From: DATBGS01 sp036557885
GTDB lineage: Bacteria > Chloroflexota > Ktedonobacteria > Ktedonobacterales > DATBGS01
Length of the DNA stretch: 64,000 nucleotides
Reading direction: 5' to 3'
Assembly: GCA_036557885.1 (NCBI GenBank)
Contig: DATBGS010000165.1
Location: 62,001-126,000 of the forward strand
Numbering within the stretch: position 1 is the first letter of the stretch; the number at the start of each line of letters is the position of its first letter. Positions 29,401 through 37,330 of the stretch are shown piece by piece. The translations under genes were made by a program, and so were the position numbers. The notes beneath the pieces are model-generated. The model did no database searches, was not told where the DNA came from, and saw only the letters and a list, made by a program, of their open reading frames with translations.

Positions 29401-29807
29401 CGGACTGGTTGGCCGCCGCACATGCCGAAGTCCTGCTGGCAGCGGGCCGGGTGGAAGCAGCGCGCGCCCAGGCAGAGGCAGCGGTGGAACTGGCCAGAGC
29501 GGTGGGCGGGCTCTATGGCGAAGGGCTGGCGCAGCGAGTCTGGGGGCAGACCCTGGCGGCAGCAAGTTCGTCGCACTGGGCCGAGGCGGAGGCCCACCTG
29601 GCTGCTAGCATCCAGGCACTAGAAACCGGCCAGGCGCTGCTGGAGGTCGCCCGCACCCAGGTGGTCTGGGGACAGCTTTGCCGCGAGCGCGGAAACGAAA
29701 CCGGTGCCCTGGAACACTTCGAGAAAGCGGCTGCTCAGTTGGAGGATGCAGGTCTCGCACATGAGCGACTAAGGGTGTGTGGCTACCTGATTGAGGTGAC
29801 GGGCTGA
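26430..29807 (+). pseudogene. AfsR/SARP-type regulator with BTAD, ATPase and TPR-like domains, interrupted by TAA
   Basis: Without the stop this is a 1125-residue SARP. Residues 3-85 are the OmpR-like winged helix (LELALLGTPEVRHAGQVL..RKALGLLIYL), about 95-245 the BTAD domain (GEFLDQFSLPDAPDFEDWV.. ERVYTRLMRLHSAVGDRGAAL), then an AAA/STAND ATPase with Walker A GEAGIGKTR (about 304) and Walker B LLLWLDDLQWAD, and a long TPR-like C terminus. A single in-frame TAA (27513-27515) lies after APDD; the next codons LNDVWLAALARLLPEL continue the domain, and TTA would restore it. The truncated 361-residue product keeps the whole DNA-binding and BTAD unit, the size range of small SARPs, and may be active without ATPase control. 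The first in-frame ATG is 26430. Targets are probably the promoters at 26387 and 29982. Confidence 0.85.
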
Positions 29808-29981
29808 TCACGTGGAATCACCTAATGCCCCTCTCCTGACGTTGCCGCCGCCTGATCCAGTCTTGCTCGCCGAGCAGTCGGCAACGTTGAAGTCGCTCAC
29901 TGGTGTGCGATTTCCCCTACGGCTTGGCAGTGGCTCGATCACTTGCGAAGTTCGTGAGCAACAGGAGATCGAGCCGACCGA

Positions 29982-30025
29982 TTTCACACCTTTTTCACAG
30001 CGGTTTCACGCGCTCTGGGTATGCT
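29982..30025 (+). promoter_or_regulatory. SARP-type promoter of the double-glycine peptide genes
   Basis: TTTCACA (29982-29988), TTTCACA (29993-29999) and TTTCACG (30004-30010) are spaced exactly 11 bases apart, followed by a 9-base gap and TATGCT (30020-30025). This is the same architecture as the FAD monooxygenase promoter at 26387-26430. The predicted transcript would carry a leader of about 130 bases with a long hairpin before the first peptide start. Confidence 0.8.
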
Positions 30026-30068
30026 AAGGACAGCGCCAAAGCTCTGATCGAAACACAGAGCCTGGCGG

Positions 30069-30116
30069 GAGATCACGCTACGCTATGGCCCTTGGGCCAT
30101 AGCGTAGCGTGATCTC
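30069..30116. repeat. Perfect 23-base inverted repeat in the peptide mRNA leader
   Basis: Left arm 30069-30091 (GAGATCACGCTACGC...), loop TT (30092-30093), right arm 30094-30116. The arms are perfectly complementary. It lies between the SARP-type promoter and the ribosome site of the first peptide. There is no T-run, so a simple terminator is unlikely; an attenuator, RNA-stabilising hairpin or small palindromic insertion fits better. Confidence 0.75.
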
Positions 30117-30164
30117 GCTCGCTAGCAGTGGCGCACATCGTCCGAAAAGGAGAACGACACGTAC

Positions 30165-30353
30165 ATGACACAACAGAAGAAGCAGCAGCCGCAGGCGACG
30201 CCAGCGACACCAGCCAAGGAGCAGAAACAGACTCCCCTTGTCACAGAGTTGACTGACACTGATCTGGATCAGGTCACGGGTGGACTCTCTTCTGGTATCC
30301 CAGACGAGGGGATAACACTTGGACCAAACCATCTCCAAAAAATGATTCGCTAA
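30165..30353 (+). CDS. Double-glycine leader peptide 1 (putative bacteriocin/RiPP precursor)
   Basis: A 62-residue peptide with a Gln/Lys/Pro-rich N terminus, then the leader motif LVTELTDTDLDQVTGG, which matches the E-L-x-D-x-x-L-D-x-V-x-G-G signature of double-glycine bacteriocin leaders cleaved by C39-type peptidases. The predicted core after GG has 22 residues (LSSGIPDE.. ending KMIR), with no Cys and few Ser/Thr, so it is not an obvious lanthipeptide. ATG 30165 has AGGAG 12 bases upstream. It is the first gene after the SARP-type promoter and is followed 16 bases later by a second peptide with the same leader. No modification enzyme or peptidase-containing transporter is in the window. 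Confidence 0.72.
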   Translation: MTQQKKQQPQATPATPAKEQKQTPLVTELTDTDLDQVTGGLSSGIPDEGITLGPNHLQKMIR

Positions 30354-30369
30354 GGAGCATCATACCCCT

Positions 30370-30693
30370 ATGCCGAAATCGCAGAAGAAAGGACCGCAGA
30401 CGCAGTTGGTCACTCCGGCCAAGCAGCACCAGGACGGCACCTCCATGACGGAGTTAACCGACCACCAATTGGACCACATCGTCGGTGGTGTCGGAACCAT
30501 CACCCACGCCGGGAACATCAAGTCCGTCTTGGACCTCCTCAACAGTGTGAGCCGAGAAACGAGTAAAAGCGGCCACAGCGCAGCCATGAGCGCTGTGGGT
30601 GATGAGAGTAGCGTTCATGAAGGGTCTCGGACCAGCGCCTTGGACCAATGGAAGCCATTTTCCCCTGCCAGAAGGATAGACCGGGCTGAATGA
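30370..30693 (+). CDS. Double-glycine leader peptide 2 (putative bacteriocin/RiPP precursor)
   Basis: A 107-residue protein whose first 40 residues copy the plan of peptide 1: basic N terminus (MPKSQKKGPQTQLVTPAKQ) and leader motif MTELTDHQLDHIVGG. The predicted core is about 67 residues, begins V-G-T-I-T-H-A-G-N-I, has a short amphipathic stretch (IKSVLDLLNSVSRE) and then a polar Ser-rich tail. There is no Cys. ATG 30370 has GGAG 12 bases upstream, the same unusual spacing as for peptide 1. Two peptides in tandem with one leader type suggest a two-peptide system or two substrates of one transporter. The tail beyond residue 70 could be an extension after loss of an earlier stop. Confidence 0.65.
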   Translation: MPKSQKKGPQTQLVTPAKQHQDGTSMTELTDHQLDHIVGGVGTITHAGNIKSVLDLLNSVSRETSKSGHSAAMSAVGDESSVHEGSRTSALDQWKPFSPARRIDRAE

Positions 30694-30855
30694 GGAACAC
30701 TGGACTGAGACCAGCCATTGATCTTTCAAGCATGCCCGGCTTAGCGCTCTTATTGCTGGGCTGTGGCCGCTTTTCAAGCACCTCGGCTTGCACCACTTAT
30801 TCAGGAGTATTTTGGGAGAAAAAACGTTTGTTTTGGATCTAGCAGGAAATATGGT

Positions 30856-32175
30856 ATGCTCCAAAAGAAGGGTTTATCGTTTTTGTTTGCGCGCCTGCGC
30901 TGGCGTAGCGCTGCCGCCACAGGCATATTTCTGTTGCTGGGTCTGGCGCCCATCCTGGCGGCATGCAGCACAAGTTCAACCCAGCCGGGGGCTGTGGAGC
31001 AGCAGGCAACTACACCACCTGTCTCGCTCTTCCTGCCAACCAGTTGTCACAATCTCCAGATGATCAATCCAGGCAATGGAAGCGTCCTTCGAGTTGCCCA
31101 CCTTGATCAGAATGATCAAGTTTTCTGTCTGGTGCCAGGCACCAGCGCTGCTTTCAGCACGGAGTTCCTTGGCAGCACCGCTGCTGCTGCCAATGGGATC
31201 GTGTACGTCGCTGGCGATGTCGCCAATTTTACTGATACCGGAACTCCTGGGGTCGTCTTCGCCTTTGACATTGCCACCGGCACCTTGAAATGGAAGGCGT
31301 TCGCTAACGGCAGTGCGAACCCTCCCGCAAATGGCAAGATTTTTGGTCAACTGGCCTTAGCAAACGGGTTGGTTTACTTTGGTTCGGTTAATCATCACAT
31401 GCTTGCTATCAACGCATCCACCGGCAAGCCAGTCTGGGACTTTGCTACACATGATGCTGTGGTCTCGTCCCCAACGGTGGGGACCACCAACACCGCCCAT
31501 GACACGGTCTTTTTTGGCTCTAATGACAGACACGTCTATGCCATTGATGCCTTCAATGGCCTGCTCCGGTGGAGCTTTCCGACACGCATCCAGGTGGAGA
31601 CAAAGCCAGCCATTGGGTTTCAAGGGACAGTGCTGGTCACCGATGGGCTGACGCTCTACGCGCTTGATCCCAAAAACGGAACGCTCAAGTGGAGCCTGTC
31701 CAGCCCCGATGATACTACGTTCTTCTCCTCGCCAACGTTTGGCCTCGTTGATGGAAAGCCGCGCGTCTTTGTGGGCACCTCGGTAGGCGTGCTGGCAGTG
31801 GATGCGACGAATGGGGCAAAGGTGTGGGAAAAGCGGCTTGGCGCGCCGGTGAGGGCTGCGCCGACATGTGCGTGTGATGGCGCTTCCCTCCTCAGGCTGG
31901 TCGTGAATGTGGATGGCCTCAACGCGCCAGCGGGGGTCTATCTCCTTGATCCTCACAACGGGGACATCCGCGCCCATCCCCTCACCAATGGGGGAGCATC
32001 CCGACCCACGCTCTTTAATGGTCATGCCCTGGTGACGATAGAGCACCAGCCACGCGATAACCTGGTCTCGGTGAATCTCACGACGGGTCAGGTGGAATGG
32101 CGCTGGGGGCCGGGCGTCTCCGATATTGACAGCGGCGCGGGGTTCTCGTACATCGCGCCGGTACTTGGTGCCTGA
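30856..32175 (+). CDS. PQQ-like beta-propeller lipoprotein
   Basis: A 439-residue lipoprotein: basic N terminus, hydrophobic helix and lipobox LAAC (GIFLLLGLAPILAACSTSS), then a propeller of repeated PQQ-like blades (AFDIATGTLKWKAF, AINASTGKPVWDFAT, AIDAFNGLLRWSFPT, ALDPKNGTLKWSLSS, AVDATNGAKVWEKRL). BamB-like and PQQ-enzyme domains share this blade; catalytic residues of quinoprotein dehydrogenases are not evident, so a scaffold or binding role is likelier. ATG 30856 has AGGA 8 bases upstream; the frame opens earlier but the signal peptide sets the start. It follows the double-glycine peptides on the same strand by 160 bases. A truncated paralogue lies at 24556-24995. Confidence 0.83.
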   Translation: MLQKKGLSFLFARLRWRSAAATGIFLLLGLAPILAACSTSSTQPGAVEQQATTPPVSLFLPTSCHNLQMINPGNGSVLRVAHLDQNDQVFCLVPGTSAAFSTEFLGSTAAAANGIVYVAGDVANFTDTGTPGVVFAFDIATGTLKWKAFANGSANPPANGKIFGQLALANGLVYFGSVNHHMLAINASTGKPVWDFATHDAVVSSPTVGTTNTAHDTVFFGSNDRHVYAIDAFNGLLRWSFPTRIQVETKPAIGFQGTVLVTDGLTLYALDPKNGTLKWSLSSPDDTTFFSSPTFGLVDGKPRVFVGTSVGVLAVDATNGAKVWEKRLGAPVRAAPTCACDGASLLRLVVNVDGLNAPAGVYLLDPHNGDIRAHPLTNGGASRPTLFNGHALVTIEHQPRDNLVSVNLTTGQVEWRWGPGVSDIDSGAGFSYIAPVLGA

Positions 32176-32514
32176 TCGAAAAAGCTCGACGGCACTGGCA
32201 GCCAGGAGAAAACTCTCCGCCTTTCATCCAGGAGGAGCAGCAGCCAGGGGAGCAGGAAAGGCACTGGCCGAAAGACGTGGCAATGTAGTCATGGGGGCGA
32301 TACAGCAGGCCCGCTAGGTGGCGGGTCCGCTGGCCGGTGCATTGGCAGCCCAAGCGTAGCGCCCTGCTACCAGGTCAGGCGCCTGCGGGACCATTCCATT
32401 TCGGGGACACACTGGCCGATTGCTTATGGCCTTGACTGGCGGGTCTATGAGATAAGAAAGCTAGGAGCATGCTCCAGCGGCCATCGTGTGGGCAGGGGTT
32501 CTGGTGTTGGCGCG
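32176..32514. other. Intergenic region with no recognised gene
   Basis: About 340 bases between the convergent propeller lipoprotein and serine recombinase genes. I see no coding signal and no clear terminator hairpin. Confidence 0.5.
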
Positions 32515-33120
32515 TCAGACTCGCCGTATGCCCCGCTGCTTCATCCAATGATGTAAATTGGCTTCCGTCGTGTGGTAGTGCTCGGCGATGAACCTCTGAG
32601 TGGACCCGTTGTGCAGCAGCGCTTCAATTTCCAGCCGGAAGGCATCCAGCTTACCCTTGCCCACACCCAACGGGCGACCTAGCTTGGCCCCTGCAAGCTT
32701 TTTGGCCGCCAGCGCTTCTTTCATGCGTTTGGCAATCAGATCGCGCTCGATCTCGGCAGCCATCGCAAAGGCCATCGCGATGATCTTACTCTGGATGCTG
32801 GTGTCCAGCCGCCAATAGCCTTTGACGGCATAGAGATTGATGCCTTTCTGGGCGGCAATCGAGAGTATTTCCATACACTCCAGCATGCTGCGGCCCAGGC
32901 GAGAGATCTCGCTGACAATAATGGTGTCGCCCGCCGTGGCGTGATCAAGGATCTCGGCAATCTTGCGGTTCCTCCAGGCCACCTTCCCTGAGACTTTCTC
33001 CTCGACAAAGCGGACGTGTTCCAGTTCCAAGGTGTTCGCCAGGCGGAGAATATCCGCCTTGTTCTTTTCCCGATCCTGATCCACCGTGGAGACACGCAAA
33101 TAGGCAGTGACATGGGGCAT
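32515..33120 (-). CDS. Small serine recombinase (resolvase/invertase)
   Basis: A 201-residue site-specific recombinase. The catalytic domain starts VTAYLRVSTVDQDREKNKA, with the nucleophile Ser11 in LRVST, and continues GDTIIVSEISRLGRSMLECMEI, containing the conserved S-R-L-x-R, then the long E helix (AFAMAAEIERDLIAKRMKEALAAKK) and a C-terminal HTH (FIAEHYHTTEANLHHWMKQRGI). Length is normal for Tn3-type resolvases and invertases. ATG 33120 follows GAGAGG at 7 bases. No transposase pairs with it directly. A 13-base inverted repeat at 33152-33188 lies in its promoter region. Confidence 0.9.
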   Translation of the reverse strand: MPHVTAYLRVSTVDQDREKNKADILRLANTLELEHVRFVEEKVSGKVAWRNRKIAEILDHATAGDTIIVSEISRLGRSMLECMEILSIAAQKGINLYAVKGYWRLDTSIQSKIIAMAFAMAAEIERDLIAKRMKEALAAKKLAGAKLGRPLGVGKGKLDAFRLEIEALLHNGSTQRFIAEHYHTTEANLHHWMKQRGIRRV

Positions 33121-33151
33121 ACATTACCTCTCACTGCTTGGCTAAAATAAA

Positions 33152-33188
33152 AAGGCTTTTCTGCTAAAATAACCGGCAGAAAAGCCTT
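33152..33188. repeat. 13-base inverted repeat upstream of the serine recombinase
   Basis: AAGGCTTTTCTGC (33152-33164) and GCAGAAAAGCCTT (33176-33188) flank an 11-base AT-rich centre, 32 bases upstream of the recombinase start. It could be a recombinase-binding site, an operator for autoregulation, or a bidirectional terminator, since A/T-rich sequence flanks both sides. Confidence 0.6.
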
Positions 33189-33366
33189 AAAAATATCAAT
33201 GCGCTCTCTATGAAAAGGCCAAAGAAAAAGGAAGGTTTCTTTTCCAGCCAACCGCTGTGTGGGAAGCCTGCGCGAGTGGCATGCAGAGGCTGCGTCAGGG
33301 TGCTTGAGCAGGAGCGCAGCCTGGACGTCAGGGCGAGAGTGGGAGTTCCACGATCAGCCGTGACAC

Positions 33367-34050
33367 TCATGTGGGGCCTTGATTGGAGCGAGGCTCCCGC
33401 TGCCGCTCCCCCAGTCCCGCCTCCCGCGCGCGGACAATGGCCTGGGCACGGTCAGCCACTTGCAACTTGCTGAAGATGTTGCTGACATGGTTCTGCACAG
33501 TCTTGAGACTGAGCACCAGCCGCTGGGCGATGGCGGCATTGCTTTCCCCCTGGGCGATCAGGTGCAGGATTTCGCGCTCGCGGCTGGTGAGGTCAGGGAA
33601 CGCCAGGGCTGAGGCCGTCGGGGGCAGGGCGGCAAAATAATGGATCAGGCGCTCGGCAATGGCCGGGCTGAACATGGCCTCCCCGCGGGAGATGGCCGTG
33701 ACCGCCCGCACCAGTTCGTCCTGGTCGGCGTCTTTGAGCACATACCCCCGCGCTCCGGCACGCATGGCCGCAAAGACCGAGTCATCTTCTTCAAACATCG
33801 TGACCACCAGGATTTTGATATGAGGGCTGGTCGCGAGAATGCGGCGTGTGGCCTCAATGCCATTTGTGCCGGGCATTTTGAGATCCATCAGGATGACCTC
33901 CGGTTGCAGCGCTGCCGCCTGGGCCACCGCCTCGTCGCCAGTCGCCGCCTCGCCGATCACCTCCAGTTCTGGAATGCCCCCCAGCATGGCGCGCACGCCC
34001 TGGCGGTAGAAGATGTGGTCGTCAGCAATCACCAGACGGATGTGCTCCAT
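33367..34050 (-). CDS. NarL/FixJ-family response regulator (system 1)
   Basis: A 227-residue regulator. The receiver domain has DD at residues 10-11 (LVIADDH), the phospho-acceptor Asp in VILMDLKMPG, a Thr in LVVTMFEE and the Lys in GYVLKDAD. The C-terminal LuxR-type HTH reads LTSREREILHLIAQGESNAAIAQRL..KTVQNHVSNIFSKL. ATG 34050 is 3 bases after the stop of the partner kinase gene, so the two are co-expressed. Targets are unknown. Confidence 0.93.
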   Translation of the reverse strand: MEHIRLVIADDHIFYRQGVRAMLGGIPELEVIGEAATGDEAVAQAAALQPEVILMDLKMPGTNGIEATRRILATSPHIKILVVTMFEEDDSVFAAMRAGARGYVLKDADQDELVRAVTAISRGEAMFSPAIAERLIHYFAALPPTASALAFPDLTSREREILHLIAQGESNAAIAQRLVLSLKTVQNHVSNIFSKLQVADRAQAIVRAREAGLGERQREPRSNQGPT

Positions 34051-34053
34051 CGT

Positions 34054-36261
34054 TCACTCCTTTGCCAGCGGCAGTCGAACGTCCACGCGCGTCCCCTGTA
34101 GGGAGCACGCCGTAATCTGACAGGTGCCACCGAGTTCAGCGGCCCGTTCCCGCATTGCAGTGATCCCGACCCCGGCCCGGAGGTTTGCGGGCAGGCCGAT
34201 CCCGTCATCGGTAATCGAGAGGCAGAGTTCCTTAGCGTCTAAGAGTTCCAGATGGACGAGGCATGCCTGGGCATGCGCGTGGCGCACGACGTTGGTCAAC
34301 GCCTCCAGGACGATGCGGTACATCGCGACCTCGACGGCAGCGGACAGCTCTGGCAGAGCCTCGGGCGCCTCCAGCGTCAGGTGCAGTCCCTCCGGCTGGT
34401 CCAGTTGGGCGAGGTGCTCGCGGAGCGCCGAAAGCAGCCCCAATTCATCCAGCACCGGGGGACGCAGCGCGTAGACCAGGCGGCGAATCTCGGCGATGGT
34501 CGTCTTGACCTGGCCTTTCAAGTGGCCCAGCTCCGCGATGGCGGTATCGGGGGTGCGCGGCACCAGACGGGCAACGGTATCCAGACGCTGAGCCAGACTG
34601 GCGAGCGTGGGGCCGATCCCGTCGTGCAGATCGCGGCGCAGGCGCCGCCGCTCCTCCTCGCGCGCCGTGACCAGCCGTTCGCGTGAGCGCTGTAAGTCGG
34701 CATTCAGGCGCACAGCATGGACCGCCATGCCAATCTGGGGGAGCAGGTCCTCCAGCAGCCGCCGGTCAGGCGGAGTGAGCGGTTCCCCAAGGTGGCGCGG
34801 TGTGAGAAGTAACTGCCCGATCATCTCTCCCTGATGAATGAGGGGCAGACTCAGCGGCGTTCCTACCGGCGCGCCAGCGGCTGCGGCAAGTTTGAACTCG
34901 TCCCCCTGTTTCACCCTCACGGCCAGATAGGGCAGCTTGAGGGCGTGCGCGATGGTCTTCACGATGGTGGGGAGCATCGCCTCCGGTATCAGGGTCGTCT
35001 CCAACTGGCGACCTAAACGCGCGAGCACCTGATACGGCTCGTCGCGCTGCCCATATAGCAGGCGATTGACTCCACGCTGCACGCGCTGCCGCAGGGGGTG
35101 GAAGAGCAGAGCGACCAACCCCGTCGCCAGGATGGCAAGGAGCGGGTTGTCACTCGACCGGAACAGCCCCCCCAACGCGCCGACGAGGAGCACGTACAGC
35201 CCAACGACGCTGGCGGTGAGCGCGCCGTACACCAGCGTGCGGTTGATCAGGCGGTCAACCTCCCAGAGCCGATAGCGCAAGATCGCGGCGGCAATGGAGA
35301 GTGGGACGAAGATCGTCGCCAGCACAGACACGTGGCCAACGACGAGCACCAGCCAGAGCGGGGGTGCCTCCCCACCGAGGACTAGCGTCCCGACAGTGCC
35401 CCTTGCGACAATCAGCAGCAGGAGGACGCCCAGCGCCAGCAGCACCCACTTGGTCTGCTGCCGCTCCACGGGCGTCGAGCACCACCCATAGCGGTAGACC
35501 CACGCCACGATGAAGCACCCAAAGAAGCCCAGCAGGACGAGGGCCTGGACCGCTCCCGGCCAGGTGGCTGCGGAGAGAGGCGAGTCCGGAAAAAAACTGG
35601 TGGGCACCTGAACCACGATCCAGGCGAGTGCGAGAGGGCGCGTCCAGCGGGGGACAAACTGCCCAGTGGGGAAGAGCACCACGAACAGGGTGAAGCAGCA
35701 AGTGGTGCCGAGGAACAGGTAGGCCGTCACCGGCAGCCACCAACTCGACGGCGCCACTGCCAGTGTCTGGTAGCTCGGGCCGCCGCCATAGACCATCAGG
35801 CAGAACGAAAAGAAGAGCACGCGGGGCTTAGCGGACCTTCTCACGAAGAGGAGCACCCCCATCGCGTACCAGGCCAGGTTCTCCACACTGCCCAGCACCG
35901 TGCCATAGGCCGCGAAAGCGGCGGGGGAGAGGCCCCACGCAGCAAGCACGGGCAGATGCTCCGGGCGCAGGCTGAGTAAGTCACATGCCGACCCGGTACA
36001 GACCTGCTCCAGCTCTGCGAAATTGAGCGGGAGGCTCAGGAAAAAGCTGATGAGGCCCACCGTCGCCACACCCAGCCAGGTCACGCGCGCCAGCCACAGC
36101 CAGCGCCAAGTTCGGCGGGTGGCGGGGTGCGAGGTGCTGGCATGGCTTTCGGCTGCGGTGGACTGGCTGGTCAGCCGCGAGAAGATGCCTCTCACGCGCG
36201 GCGAGTCGGCCACATTCGCCGCGCCCCGCAGGGTGCCAGGGATGGTATCTGGTTGGTTCAT
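34054..36261 (-). CDS. Membrane sensor histidine kinase, NarL type (system 1)
   Basis: About 735 residues. The N-terminal half has around eight hydrophobic segments (a long membrane sensor), then a GAF-like region (VLARLGRQLETTLIPEAMLPTIVKT), a HisKA_3 dimerisation helix with the phospho-His in EEERRRLRRDLHDGIGPTLA, a second conserved block AEIRRLVYALRPPVLDELGL, and HATPase_c with NVVRHAHA (N box) and DDGIGLP (G1 box). ATG 36261 has GGAG 10 bases upstream; ATG 36282 is also possible. Paired with the response regulator at 33367-34050. The signal is unknown. Confidence 0.9.
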   Translation of the reverse strand: MNQPDTIPGTLRGAANVADSPRVRGIFSRLTSQSTAAESHASTSHPATRRTWRWLWLARVTWLGVATVGLISFFLSLPLNFAELEQVCTGSACDLLSLRPEHLPVLAAWGLSPAAFAAYGTVLGSVENLAWYAMGVLLFVRRSAKPRVLFFSFCLMVYGGGPSYQTLAVAPSSWWLPVTAYLFLGTTCCFTLFVVLFPTGQFVPRWTRPLALAWIVVQVPTSFFPDSPLSAATWPGAVQALVLLGFFGCFIVAWVYRYGWCSTPVERQQTKWVLLALGVLLLLIVARGTVGTLVLGGEAPPLWLVLVVGHVSVLATIFVPLSIAAAILRYRLWEVDRLINRTLVYGALTASVVGLYVLLVGALGGLFRSSDNPLLAILATGLVALLFHPLRQRVQRGVNRLLYGQRDEPYQVLARLGRQLETTLIPEAMLPTIVKTIAHALKLPYLAVRVKQGDEFKLAAAAGAPVGTPLSLPLIHQGEMIGQLLLTPRHLGEPLTPPDRRLLEDLLPQIGMAVHAVRLNADLQRSRERLVTAREEERRRLRRDLHDGIGPTLASLAQRLDTVARLVPRTPDTAIAELGHLKGQVKTTIAEIRRLVYALRPPVLDELGLLSALREHLAQLDQPEGLHLTLEAPEALPELSAAVEVAMYRIVLEALTNVVRHAHAQACLVHLELLDAKELCLSITDDGIGLPANLRAGVGITAMRERAAELGGTCQITACSLQGTRVDVRLPLAKE

Positions 36262-36493
36262 GAGCGTGTGCTCCGTTGTCATGGCTGTGGCTTCGCTCTC
36301 TGCTCCCTGTAGTATACGCCTGGTGGCAAGGAGCAACTAACTCCCAGAAGTCGCTCGCTTTGACGGTGCGTGCGCGTGTCTGTTCGGGGAGCCAGGACAC
36401 ATCAAGGATGGCAGCCGTCTTGCCGTTCGGGGCAGGCGGCGAGGATGCGAGCGGGTAGACAGTCTCGCTCCGTCCTCGCCGTCCCTCGGCTGG

Positions 36494-37168
36494 TCAGCGA
36501 CTGGCGAGCGATGGACCACCCGCCGTCAGAGGCGCGATGGATTCCGAGGGCGTCTGCTGGTGCGCCCAGACCGCGTAGCCCATCCACGCCAGCCCAGGAC
36601 CAGCCACCGCAGCCCCAAAGGGAAAATCCACTCCCACAAGGGTCATCACCAGGTCCACCACGGCTCCAACCAGGACCAGCAGGGCGGCCCAGCGCGGCAG
36701 GACCCTGGCTCGCAGGGAGGCGACGCCAAAGAGCAGCACCCCGACAAGCAGCAGGAGGACGCTGATTTGGTCCACAGCACCGAACACATTGAGCGCCGGC
36801 GGCACCGGCTCCGGATTATCCAGCAGACGGGGCGCGGCTTGCGCGAGGATCGGAAAGACGAAGGTCTCTATCCAGTACCAGGCGAATCTTGGCGCGATGC
36901 TGAGGAACGTCAGCAGGAAAGCAACCAGCCCCAAGATACCCGCCTTCTCCGCCTGGCGCGCATACAGGCCAACCAACCCGACCAGGCAGAGCAGGTACGC
37001 AATAAGCATGAGTACATTCAGCACCAACCAGGTGTTCGATGTGACCGCGACGCTTTGCACTACATCCTCTGGGAAGGCAAAAACGAAGGCGACCGAGACG
37101 ACGGCCAGGAGAGGAAAGCCCACCAGGGCGACCAACCCACTCCAGCGAATCAATGTTGACGATGACAT
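36494..37168 (-). CDS. Six-helix membrane protein, DUF4386-like
   Basis: A 224-residue very hydrophobic protein with about six transmembrane helices. Phrases such as LCLVGLVGLYARQAEKAGILGLVAFLLTF resemble small membrane proteins annotated DUF4386 in Chloroflexota and Firmicutes. ATG 37168 is supported by AGGAG 9 bases upstream; the frame opens 30 codons earlier without membrane character. It lies between two two-component systems on the same strand and could be their sensor accessory or target (inference only). No catalytic motif is visible. Confidence 0.7.
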   Translation of the reverse strand: MSSSTLIRWSGLVALVGFPLLAVVSVAFVFAFPEDVVQSVAVTSNTWLVLNVLMLIAYLLCLVGLVGLYARQAEKAGILGLVAFLLTFLSIAPRFAWYWIETFVFPILAQAAPRLLDNPEPVPPALNVFGAVDQISVLLLLVGVLLFGVASLRARVLPRWAALLVLVGAVVDLVMTLVGVDFPFGAAVAGPGLAWMGYAVWAHQQTPSESIAPLTAGGPSLASR

Positions 37169-37330
37169 GCGTGATAGCTCCTTTCGATGCGAGAGATCGC
37201 TCCTGCGAGAGGCTCCTCGTGCACCCCCGCATCGTCTCTCTGTCGAGAAGCGTAACATGCCCAGTTTCCCGCTGGCATGAGGGCAGACTCCCGATCACAT
37301 CGGGAAATTGCTCGGCCAGGGTGGTGCTTC

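Noticed and set aside
28416..29597. A 393-codon minus-strand frame opposite the SARP C terminus
   Set aside because: Antisense of the TPR-like region with no domain and no start signal.
30855..30860. TATGCT at the start of the PQQ lipoprotein gene as a third SARP-type promoter
   Set aside because: No TTTCACA heptamers lie at the required positions upstream and the hexamer overlaps the start codon.
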